The translations under genes were made by a program, and so were the position numbers. Shown piece by piece: positions 1 to 10,445 of a DNA stretch of 64,000 bases (positions are counted from its first letter, which is position 1; the number at the start of each line of letters is the position of its first letter). The notes beneath the pieces were generated by a model. The model was not told the DNA's origin and did no database searches. It was given only the letters and a program-made list of their open reading frames with translations. The stretch is from Primula veris (lineage: Eukaryota > Streptophyta > Magnoliopsida > Ericales > Primulaceae): NCBI GenBank assembly GCA_963682055.1, contig OY821743.1:16155566-16219565 (forward strand). The letters are read 5' to 3'.

Positions 1-130
1 TTTTTATACGAGCTGATTAGCGACGGTTTTTATGACGGTTTTGTGACAGTTTAGTCAATTTATGACAGATTTATGTCAATTTTTTAAATTAGTGACAAAT
101 TTACGATGACTTTTAACTATTATTAAATCA
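1..130. repeat. Possible truncated transposon end with short GACGG/GTGACA repeats
   Basis: Short related motifs (GACGGTTTT, GTGACAGTTT, GTGACAAATT) recur every 15-30 bases, as in subterminal repeats of plant DNA transposons such as CACTA elements. The window edge cuts it, so no terminus or target duplication can be seen. The family assignment is a guess. Confidence 0.3.
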
Positions 131-1390
131 AATATTATTTTATAATGATAATAAAATATAAAAAATAAAATCTTTTTGGTAGAATTTGTAGCAATAATAT
201 TTTGAGCGGCCTTCTCAAAGGAAAAGCGGGTCCCACGCGTACAAGCCAGCTGTATCCTTACCTACACACATTAAATGAATTTCCTTTTTTCCCGTTTCAT
301 TTCTCAAACTAATTATCATTCTTATGCTATAAAGATTTTGTTAATATCTCAACTAATCAAATTTCCTAATTTCCAAGTTTGTGAAATTTACTTTTTGCTT
401 AGTCCTTAAGTTTTAGTGAACTAGCGAAATAGGTCCGTAGTCCTTACAATTCAGCCGCTTATAGAAGACTTTCAAGAAACATTTGCGCTTCAATTATCAC
501 TTTAAGATGCGCCAACAGTCAATATTATGCGGTTACTTGATGTTGCAAAGACATAGTCCGATGTCAATAAAGTTCTTTAAAAAAATTCAATATTTACAAA
601 AACAATATGATCTGAACAACACGCACCCAATTCAAAGTAATGCTCATAAGAAGTGGACTTGGAAGACCACTTGAACATGCTCAATTGAGAAACATTTAAT
701 TTACGTACGCAATTTACACATCTTGATCAGACGATTTAGTCAAAACAGATACGAGTGTAGAGATTCTAATATCCCAATCTAATGCGTCAAAAATAAAGTT
801 ACAACAAAATGAGTACCCAACACATAATAAAAAAACCACTGACGTAGTATGACAACTACGAGCCATACCATATATCATTGATATTATAAACCTGATTGAA
901 CCAAATAAGCTATGAACCCATAATTTTCATGTATAAGCGATTTTTCATTAGAAGTTGGAAGTATGATGATAGACTAATTATTCAAATATGTTATATTGCC
1001 ATGGAAATATATCACAACACATATAATTACACCGTTATACTATTAAATATTCGTTGCGTACACTTGAACAAACCAGATAAACTAAACAAACCATAAAGCT
1101 TTTATTTCTTCAGTCATACCCAATGCTTCTCATAAAAGTAAAAATACATCGTCTGATGCATGGTTATAGTTAACAAATTCGTGGTTTATGTTTCTCCTTA
1201 CAAAATCTACATTTTCCGTTTCTTACTTCTAAGTTTTTCACGTGTAAATATAAAAATCTTATTCTTTTACGCTTCACTTATCCGTTTCCTATTCCGGCCT
1301 TGCTTATTTTTCCGCTCTTGTTAACTACTTGATAATATCATAAAATTTCCAAAAGTAATGACCAAACATATCAAAACATAAAACCAAATA
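131..1390. other. Gene-free AT-rich region
   Basis: Only short chance reading frames without recognisable motifs are present, and I see no RNA gene or clear element. The right end blends into the tandem repeats upstream of the receptor kinase gene. Confidence 0.6.
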
Positions 1391-1394
1391 TCTA

Positions 1395-1995
1395 AAGAAA
1401 CAACAAAATGAGCAACATATGTTGTAAAATCCCAAAAATTGTCATAAAAATTTCAAAAGTAATGACCAAAAATGAAAAAAACCAAATCCAAAACCCAAAA
1501 AGAGAGTTTGTCCAATGGATGGAGTCATGGACCAAACATCACAAATTTTCCAAATGTAATGACCAAATATATCAAAACACAAAACCAACGATCAAAGAAA
1601 CAACAAAATGACTAAATGAGTACTTATGTTGCAAAATCCCCAAAATTATCATAAATTTTCCAAAAGTAATGACCAAAAATGAAAAACCCAAAACCTAAAG
1701 AGAGAGAGATTGTCCAATGGATGGACCAAATAACAAAAAAATTCCAAAAGTAATGATCAGAAATGTCTAAGAACACAAAACCAAACATTAAAGGACCTAT
1801 GTTGCAAAATCCCCAAAAGCATCATAAAATTTTTCAAAAGTAATGACCAAAAATGAGAAAACCAAACCCTAAAAAACCCAAAGAGAAAGAGATTGTCCAA
1901 TGGATTGGACCAAATATTACAAAATTTCCAAAAGTAAGACAAAAAATGTCTAAGAACACAAAACCAAACATTAAAGGACCTAAGTTGCAAACCCC

Positions 1996-2046
<51 letters not shown>

Positions 2047-2195
2047 TGTTTATAATAACAACTAGACATCAAAACCCAAAAGAGAGATTGTTCAATGGAT
2101 GGACCAAATATCAAAAAAAAATTCCAAAAGTAATGACCAAAATTTAGAAAAAACACAAAACTAAATATTGAAGGACCTATATTGCAAAATCCCCC
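1395..2195. repeat. Tandem array of ~170-200-bp units upstream of the receptor kinase
   Basis: A block containing GTTGCAAAATCCCC, TTCCAAAAGTAATGACCA, AGAGATTGTCCAATGGATGG and AACACAAAACCAAACATTAA recurs four to five times. Units begin near 1418, 1627, 1799, 1980 and 2178. Copies are diverged and the fourth is interrupted by a poly-C/(CA)n tract. The array ends about 100 bp before the kinase start codon, so it occupies the proximal promoter. Confidence 0.8.
1990..2044. repeat. Poly-C tract followed by (CA)n microsatellite
   Basis: About 22 consecutive C residues run into about 16 CA dinucleotides. It lies inside the promoter array, roughly 250 bp upstream of the receptor kinase ATG. Length polymorphism and assembly error are both likely here. 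Confidence 0.9.
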
Positions 2196-2290
2196 ACAAT
2201 GTTTATAACACCAAAAGACATCAAAATTAAACCCCAAAAAAACACCCCACCACTCTCTTCTCCTTCCCTCTCTCTCCTACAACAATCTCA

Positions 2291-5200
2291 ATGAAAAAAA
2301 AGATGAAGAAACCAAACCCAAAACCCATCTTACTAACCCTAATAACAACACTCTTTTTACTCCCTTTTACTCTTTCCCAACAAGACTTGCAACCAATGCT
2401 AGACTTACAAACAATCTTAAAACCGGTCGGTTGGACTGGTCCCGACCCGTGTAAATGGTCCAATGTTAAGTGTGCTAGTGATCGGGTTACCGTAATTCAG
2501 TTGAAAAGCCAGGGACTAAATGGTATTTTACCTGATTCTTTTTCTGGATTGACTGCTTTGGAAAGGCTTGAGCTGCAGGATAATCATATTAATGGACCGG
2601 TTCCGTCACTTTCTGGATTCTCAGGACTGAAAGTGATATTTCTCAATAATAATAATTTCTCGACGTTTCCGTCTGATTTTTTTACGGGTATGATTTATTA
2701 CTGTGCTTGGGTTTATTTAGTGTACTGGGTTTTGAATGTTTTGATTAGTTTTGGATGTGGTGATTTTATTTTATTTTTTGTATTTTGAAGTAAAGAAAAG
2801 AGATTTTTTTACAGGTATGATTTATTACAGGGGTTAAGTGTATTTGCTGTACTGGGTTTTGATAGTTTTGTTCAATTTTGGATGTGGTGATTTTGATTTT
2901 ATTTTTTGTGTTTTGAAGTAAAAAAGGGATTTTTTTTTTAAAATGTCGATTCCATCGGATTTTTTTACAGGTATGATATTTTACTGTAGCTAAGTTTATT
3001 TACTGTACCGAGTTTTGAATGTTTTGTTGTATTTTGGATTTTTTTTTTTTTTTTTTTTTTTGTATTTTGAAGTACAAAAAAAAGGTTTTTACTCAATCAG
3101 AACGGTTTTTTTTCAGGCATGGTTTATTACTTTGGTTAAGTTTTTTTACTGTACTGGGTTTTGATAGTTTGTTTAATTCTGGATATGTCAAGTTAAAACA
3201 TTTACTTCTAGTGTTAATATTTTTTAAATTTAAGTAGAAATGTTCTTTTTTAAATGAATAATTATTTTACCTAGATTGAAATATTTATACAGAACATGCA
3301 ATTATTCCTTGCCAGGTTTAGATTAAAAGAAACTGTTATAATGGTTCTTTTGGATTCATGTTACTTTAGGTTCAAAAGTTAACTTTTTAATTGAAGGTGA
3401 AATTTATGTTTCCAAAATACTAAAAAGAAGTTATTTTTTATGTGGTGATTATCAACAATAGATTTAAAAAGATACTTTCTTTTGTGTTTGAAGAGACTGA
3501 GATTTCTGGGATTATAAACTAGCTTTCTGGCGTATTCTAGATTTGAAGTTCATTTATATTTTAATTTTCATTGATTTTGTTCTGGATAATATAGTATTAG
3601 GGACATGTGTTGCTAATATTAGCCTAACGTAGTTGAAGCTGGAAAGTAATTTTTATATATTAACTTATTAATCCAGTAGTTGCTATGTTGTAGGGTAAAA
3701 ACTATCTAGGTTGATTTAATTTTCTCAATAATTTCATGTTTTTATCTTCTTTTAATCTTTATTTAATTTTCCTTGCAGGCATGACATCACTTGAATCCGT
3801 CTTTTTGGACCATAACCCATTTTCAAGCTGGTCTTTACCCGATTCTCTCAAGTCCACAGTCCAGCTACGGGAATTTTCTGCAAATTCTGCAAATTTAATT
3901 GGAACAATTCCCGATTTTTTCAGTTCTTTCGTCAGTTTAACAACACTTCACTTAGCCATGAACTCGCTCGAAGGGGGTCTACCAGGAAGCTTTTCAGGTT
4001 CATCAATCCAATCACTTTGGGTTAATAGTCAAAACGGCCCTTCAAAACTAAACGGGTCGGTTTCTGTTTTGCAAAATATGACTGACTTGGCAGAGATTTG
4101 GATACATGGTAACCAATTTTCAGGCCCTTTACCAGATTTTTCGGGTCTAACAGCCCTTCAAAATGTCAGTTTAAGGGATAATATATTTACTGGTCCAATT
4201 CCCGACTCGTTAATAAAGCTTCCGTCTCTTAAAATTGTGAATTTAACTAATAATCTATTCCAAGGGCCTACACCCAAATTTGCTCCTAATGTTGCGGCCG
4301 ATATAAGCGGTAAAAATAGCTTTTGTTTATTAGAACCTGGAGTTGACTGCGACCCTCGTGTGAACTTAATGATTTTAATCGGCAAATCGTTTAATTATCC
4401 GCAAGGGTTTGCTGAAGATTGGATAGGGAATAATCCTTGTAGTTGGTCTGGGATTATATGTCCAGATGGGAAGATTACTCAGATTAATTTTAGAAACAAG
4501 CATCTTACGGGTTCAATTTCTCCAAAATTTTCAAACATAGAATCATTGGAAAAGCTGCATCTAAATGATAATAGTCTTACTGGTACCATACCGGATGATT
4601 TTACTAAACTGAAAAACCTCACACTTTTAGATCTTTCGAATAATCAGCTTTACGGTAAAATCCCCTTGTTTCAAAAAAATGTGATTGTAAACACCAGTGG
4701 TAATATTGATATTGGAAATGACACAGCTAGCCCACCAGCAACTGGGGTACCTGGCGGCGGTGGTGGCGGCGGTGGTGGCGGTGGGACCAGTGGTGGGGGT
4801 TCTGAGAGGGGTAAAAAAACATCGGCAGGTGTCATTATTGGCTCCGTAATTGGTGGCATTTGTTTGCTCGGTGTTGTAGTTTTTTGTATTTATAAGACCA
4901 AGAATAAAAGATCCGCTAGGGTGCAGAGTCCAAACATTATGGTTGTCCATCCTCGCCATTCGGGTTCTGATCAAGAGGTTAAGATCACCATTGCAAATAA
5001 TAATCTTGGTGGCGGCACGAGTGAAACTTATAGTCTTGGTAGTAGCGGGCCGAGCGATGTCCATGTCATCGAAGCTGGAACTATGGTTGTTACAATTCAG
5101 TCTTTGAGAGACATGACTAATAACTTTAGCAAAGATAATATTTTGGGACGTGGCGGTTTTGGTACAGTTTACAAAGGAGAAGGACACGATGGTTCAAAAA

Positions 5201-8200
5201 TCGCAGTTAAAAGGATGGAATCGGGTGTTGTGACTGAAAAAGGATTAGACGAATTTAAATCTGAGATAACTGTTTTAACGAAGGTGAGACATAAGAATTT
5301 GGTTAACCTTTTAGGGTACTGTTTGGATGGGAACGAGAGATTATTAGTTTACGAATATATGCCTCAAGGGACACTTAGTAGGTATTTATTTGATTGGGAA
5401 AAGGAAGGGTTGAGACCTTTAGAGTGGTCGAAGAGGCTTATGATAGCACTTGATGTGGCTAGGGGCGTAGAATATCTTCATAGTTTAGCGCACCAAAGTT
5501 TTATCCATAGGGATCTTAAGCCGACTAATATATTACTTGGCGATGATTTACGTGCAAAAGTAGCGGATTTTGGACTTGTTCGTTTGGCTCCTGATGGGAA
5601 GTTTTCGGTTGTCACGAGATTAGCTGGCACTTTTGGCTATCTTGCTCCTGAATATGCAGGTATTTTTATTACACTAATTTGTATGTTTAGAATTTGCTAA
5701 GGATGATTAATTCAATAATAAAAACCCGAGAGCTAACCTCGCATATCATGCACTCAAAGTGTTAAGTATTTGCTTCGAAATAGTACAGATTTCCATAGTT
5801 GTATGGGTAGCATGCAGCAAGGAAATGTTTTAGTTTTTTAAAGATCAACGATGCTGATATATCGGCGTACTATATAAATTTTAGATTATTACTTGAAATT
5901 AATGATAACAACTTAACAAGTATACTCATTATTTAAAATTGTAGCATTGATTTACAATTTTTTTTTTTATCTGTGTCGTTTTCTATCCCTTCAGTCTAAC
6001 CCACAAGTTGTTGTAAATTTTAAATGTTAATAGTTTTTTCTAGTGAACTAACAGGTACTGGTTGCCTTAAACAAGCGGTTTTATGGTTCCAAATGGCAAG
6101 ACTAAAGATTTATGGAAAAAATAAAATCTGTAAGGCATTATTTCTAAGTTTATCCTATAGCGTATGAAGAACAGGTGGAGCTGTGTCCTTTCAGTTAGTT
6201 TTTTTTTTTTTGTCTTATCATCTATACACTATTAGGTTTATTTTAGTCTGATCATGTGATAATCATGTACGTTCTTTATATATTATGATCAAATTAGTTC
6301 CTAGATTGATATTGTTTCTTAGATAAACAAGATCCTTAGCACATGGGTTTTGCATTGGAAACGATGAGTTGTCTTTAAACTTTCTCATCATATTGTATTT
6401 CTGGACATGCAACTTAATTGTTTATTAAGTATTAAGTCTGAGTGGAATGACTTTTATATGAAATTTTTGTGGGGGGTTGTGTATTTGGTTTTTCCAATCT
6501 TTTTACACTTTTTTGTTTTTTTTTTTGTTTTGTTTTCTGTACTTGGCCAAAGAACTCGTAATATTCTTATAGTCATGGGGGCTTATATTTTAATATGTAC
6601 TCTTGCGTGTTTCCCTCTCTTTATTAAAACTCCATCTTCATAATTATCTATAAAGTGTTCCTGTCTTCTCATTTGTTGGCGTCATAATATTTAGATTAAA
6701 AGTTACGAATTGTGTGTTCTCGCCTATCACTGCAACTAGGACTGGGGGAAAATCCCGAAATCTCGACCCGTGTCCCGACCCGAGAAGAGTCCCGACCAGA
6801 AAATGTCGGGTTTTGTCCCGACCCGACAAACTTCGGGATCGGGTGGCAATTTTGATTTCGTCGGATGTCCCGATCCGACCATATTTTTTAATTAATTTTT
6901 AATTTATATTATATAACATGATTTTTATTTTGATTTCGTCGGATGTCCCGATCCGACCAGATTTTTTAATTAATTTTTAATTTATATTATATAACATGAT
7001 TTTTTTTTATTTCAATGCTAAACTGTAAATTAATTTATATCAAATGCAAATGATGAGAATCAAATCTTGTATCTCTAGCATGTAATGTAAACACTCTACC
7101 ATATGAGCTACAATCCTTTTGTTTCATATATTAGTTATAATTACATAAGTATAATATAGATTTGTAGTTTTGAATATATGAAACTATTAAAATAAAAAAT
7201 ATACTTAAATTAAAAAGTTATATTGTTACTTCAAAAAAGATAAATGATCATTATTTTCCGATTATAAAAATTATAATTATAATGTATCTCATTTAGTATG
7301 ATAATTATTGCTTGTGTGAATAAAACTAAATACTAAAAGAATATGATAAAAAACGTATCAATTTTTTTATCTACTCAATTATTTGTAGTTTCACACTATT
7401 TTTTTTACTACATGTTAATTTCTTTTTTCATTTATTAGGAATGTTATTTTTAAACTATGATTATGTTTCGTGTTAATAACATGTTTAGACTTCTCAAATG
7501 AAAATTATTAATAAAAAATGACATTGTCCTAAAATAAAAAAGATATGTCGGGAGATTCGGGATAAACCTATCCTGACCCTACGGGATCCCGAAAAAGTCG
7601 GGTGGGTCGGGATTTTTTTTTCACTTCCTAAAGTAAATTGGCTGGCATTTGTTGTTCGGGATTTTTTTTTCACTTCCTAAAGTAAATTGGCTGGCATTTG
7701 TTGTTCTGAATAAGCGTTATGAGAAGATTATTATATCTCTTTCATATGGCAGAAATGTGATCTTATGGGCATCATTTTGCAACTTTATTTTCTAAGTGTG
7801 AAAAACACATGGAGCTGTTACCTTAAAGTTGGCTGTTCTTTGTCCATAATCCTGAACCTACATATGGTTAATATGTATTTTATTCTTTTCATTTGATAAA
7901 TATATATATATGGCCGTCCTTTAAAAAATGATTATGCCATAAGTCATAGATTGAGATTGTTGCTTAGATCAACAAGATCCTTAGCACATGGGTTATGCAT
8001 CATTCAGAAGGATGAGTAGTCATCTATAGTTTTTCATCATGTAATTGTTTGTGGAAAAATTATCCGCACATGTTATAACTGAGAAGAGTTTATTCTTTTT
8101 CAAGTTTGAAACCGAATGGAATGACTTTTTAACAATCATATCCCGGAGGTCTAGGAAAATTGGTTTTTGCAATGTTTATACTCGTTCTTTTATCCAGGTT

Positions 8201-10075
8201 TCTACTTTGCCAAACAACTTGTCTATTATTCTGGTAATAGTGGGGTATTTTTTATTGAGCACCTCTTTTTGATAAGGATCTTTAAAGTGTGTCAGCTTTT
8301 GAATCATTATTGCATTCAATTATTAGGTGTCTAAGTTGCAATTACTGTCGACTTATTGGTTAAATCATGGTTACTTTTGCAGTATAGAATTGATATTGCA
8401 GTGTCTTATTGAGCATGATTACTATCTGTTTTTAGTTATTGAGATCCCTATCTTCCCTTGTTTAGTTGGAGTTTTAAACCTTTTTCTTTGCATTTAGTTG
8501 ACGAGCTTGAAAGCCACGCTTCTCTGGATTTTTGTTTTGGAAAGCTTAAAACCTTTAAGCTGGATAAACCTAGTTTTTTCCTCAACCTCAAAAGATTTCT
8601 AGATTATATGCTTACAAGCTACAACCAAACCACCCTCAACTCCTATACTAGAGTTTTGTACTAAATTATATTTCTTGACAACCTGTACATGTGACGTCTA
8701 AGTTTGATGTTTGTTAGTTTATTAATGTCATAAAAATGTCTAAAACCAAAAGGTTGTTACTTATGCTGACTTCTTGTTCTGATTATATATGTATGTTTAA
8801 GTGTCGGTGTCTAATTGAGTGGCCAGCTGCCATTTGATTGAAGTTGCGAAACAGCTCTACATCATTGTATTCCGATACTAAATTATGGACTACTTTTTTT
8901 AATGATTTGAAAATGACCAGTGCGGGGGATGACTAAGATTGATGTTTTCCTATCATAGTTACAGTTTTTTTTTTTAAAATCTATAAGTTGTAGTTGTATG
9001 TTGACTTGCTGATCTGATGATTTATGTACCAGGAAGGTTCTCTCATTGCCTAATTGAGTGACCAACCGCGATCGATTTACTGTCATCTATGTTTGACTTG
9101 TTGGTCAGAATATATGTCTAAATGATGTTGCATTGTCTTATTAACTGGCCAAAACTAAAATGCTGCAAGTACTGCATCCTCTTATACTCAGATCTGGCCC
9201 TGTAACCTTGATCGTTCGCAGCTTTAAAGCTCTGGTTTATGCTCTTTTGCTTAAAAGCAGGAATGTATTCTGTTTACCCGCTTAAAAGCTGTTCTTTTTT
9301 GGACTTCAAGTTTGTATTAAAACTTGTATGAAATTGTAAAATCCACTTTATTTGCTTAAGCAAGCTCATTTGTATATGGTACACAAGTCTCACCACAATC
9401 CAAAATGTAGTGCTAAAATATTTACCCGTTTGCCAACAGTCTTACATTTACCAGATATATTTCAAAGTTTCTCCAAGTTTATTGTTCTCTTACAAACCTA
9501 CTGTCCATACTCCATTGCTCTACTTATTTATTTATTTGACAGTGACGGGACGTGTAACCATTAAAATCGACGTATTCAGCTTCGGAGTAATCCTAATGGA
9601 GCTCATTACAGGAAGGAAGGCCCTCGACGACACTAAAAAAGAAGAAAGCGAAGTCCACTTAGTTACATGGTTCCGTCGTATGCACATCAACAAAGAAACA
9701 TTCTCCAAAGTCATCGATCCTTCTCTCTCTCTTGATGAAGAGACCCTCGCGTCGGTCCTAACAGTTGCTGAGCTGGCAGGCCACTGCAGCGCCAGGGAGC
9801 CCTCCCAGCGACCCGACATGGGTCATGCTGTAAATGTTTTATCCTCGTTAGCAGAGATTTGGAAGCCTGAAGAGTTGGAAAATGAGGACATGCTTGGGAT
9901 AGATTTCGATATGACTCTTCCTCAGGCACTAAAGAAATGGCAGGCGCTAGAAGACTCTACTACTTTTTCGACTACTTCGTCTTCATATGTAGCCAGCGGT
10001 GATAATACACAGACAAGTTTACCTGATCGTCCCTCAGGGTTTGCAGCGTCGTTCACCTCTGCGGACGGGCGTTAA
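2291..10075 (+). CDS. TMK1: TMK-type leucine-rich-repeat receptor-like kinase (3 exons)
   Basis: Exons are 2291-2687, 3779-5659 and 9543-10075. Both introns are phase 1 with GT/AG ends, and the joined frame gives 936 residues, the usual TMK length. Features in order: signal peptide (~1-29); LRR block with a WTGPDPCKW cap; a second cap (WIGNNPCSW, ~347) after a non-LRR island, the TMK hallmark; an 11-Gly run (~460); transmembrane helix (~482-505); kinase with GRGGFG (~588), AVKRM lysine (~610), HRDLKPTN (~709) and DFG (~729); a tail ending FTSADGR. The exon 2/3 join restores APEYAVTGRVT. Arabidopsis TMKs are plasma-membrane kinases in auxin signalling and growth. The exact paralogue (TMK1 or TMK3) is uncertain. 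A CT-rich leader precedes the ATG. No catalytic residue is missing, so I expect a functional gene. Confidence 0.93.
2675..3195 (+). repeat. Four tandem copies of the exon 1 / intron 1 boundary
   Basis: A ~130-155-bp unit recurs: TTTTTTAC(G/A)GGTATGATTTATTAC, then a TGTACTGGGTTTTGA part, then a T-rich part ending TTTTGAAGTA. Boundary copies are at ~2681, ~2805, ~2961 and ~3106. The first is the real exon end. The third still carries coding-like sequence (2944-2974) reading [10 protein letters not shown], parallel to exon 1. Copies two and three have CAG|GTATGA donors, a better match to the plant consensus than the real CGG|GTATGA. Confidence 0.85.
6737..7630. mobile_element. Non-autonomous hAT-like element rich in CCCGACCCG subterminal repeats
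   Basis: The left end reads TAGGACTGGGGGAAAATCCCG. The right end, read inward, is TAGGAAGTGAAAAAAAATCCCG. Clusters of CCCGACCCG/CGGGTCGGGA lie next to both ends. No transposase is present. A 78-bp internal tandem duplication starts near 6853. The right end and flank are duplicated with a ~49-bp period (7608-7705). No perfect 8-bp target duplication is visible, so superfamily and exact ends are inferred. Confidence 0.6.
7052..7116 (-). pseudogene. tRNA-Ala-like relic (SINE head or tRNA pseudogene)
   Basis: On the minus strand GGATTGTAGCTCATATGGTAGAG matches the 5' half and A box of plant tRNA-Ala. It continues with an anticodon-arm-like part (ACATTACATGCTAGAG) and a degenerate B box (GATTTGATTCT). 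The family TGC anticodon would be TAC here and the acceptor 3' strand is not preserved, so a working tRNA is unlikely. It lies inside the hAT-like element in the kinase intron. Confidence 0.5.
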
Positions 10076-10445
10076 TAATTTGTTCATAATTTGGTTATTC
10101 TCTTTATTTCTTTGTAAGGAATTTTTTAAAAAGATTCTGAGTTGGTTCTCTTGTCTATATAAGTTGTTAGGAATGCAGAAAGGTTGATTTCCTACATATA
10201 TTTCGTCGAATTATGGGTGATTTTGATTTTATTAACTATATATTTTTGTCTCTGTTGTGTCGTTCACCTCTGCAGATGGGGTGGTTATTTTTTAAGGTTT
10301 TGTTTATTCCTTGGCAATTCTCTTTATCTGGTTACATGGATTAATTTTTTCTGTGTTTGGCAAACAATTTTGGGAAGCTTTACATATATAAATGAGTTGC
10401 CTTCTTTTGGCTGTAAAGTTGTTAGCAATGCAGAAGGGTGAATGC
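10050..10445 (+). repeat. Tandem duplication of the receptor kinase 3' end and 3' UTR
   Basis: The segment with GTCGTTCACCTCTGCGGACGGG (end of the coding region), ATTCTCTTTAT and GTTGTTAGGAATGCAGAAAGG recurs ~210 bp downstream as GTCGTTCACCTCTGCAGATGGG, ATTCTCTTTAT and GTTGTTAGCAATGCAGAAGGG (10256-10440). The downstream copy has lost the stop codon context and is presumably untranslated. Confidence 0.8.

Larger units (their letters stand above)
5660..9542 (+). other. Intron 2 of the receptor kinase gene (3.9 kb)
   Basis: Bounded by AATATGCAG|GTATTT and TTTGACAG|TGACGG. It holds an hAT-like element at 6737-7630. Two diverged ~330-bp copies flank it: ~6290-6620 and ~7935-8260, sharing AACAAGATCCTTAGCACATG and later GGAATGACTTTT. 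Shorter duplicated stretches lie at ~8765, ~8998 and ~9090. No coding sequence is recognisable inside. Confidence 0.85.

Noticed and set aside
2291..2788. Separate short LRR protein of 165 residues
   Set aside because: Residues after 132 are intron translation; the phase-1 donor at 2688 joins exactly to GMTSLE at 3779.
4627..5187. 186-codon minus-strand frame across the receptor kinase
   Set aside because: It is antisense to the transmembrane and kinase coding region; low-complexity Thr/Asn content and no motif.
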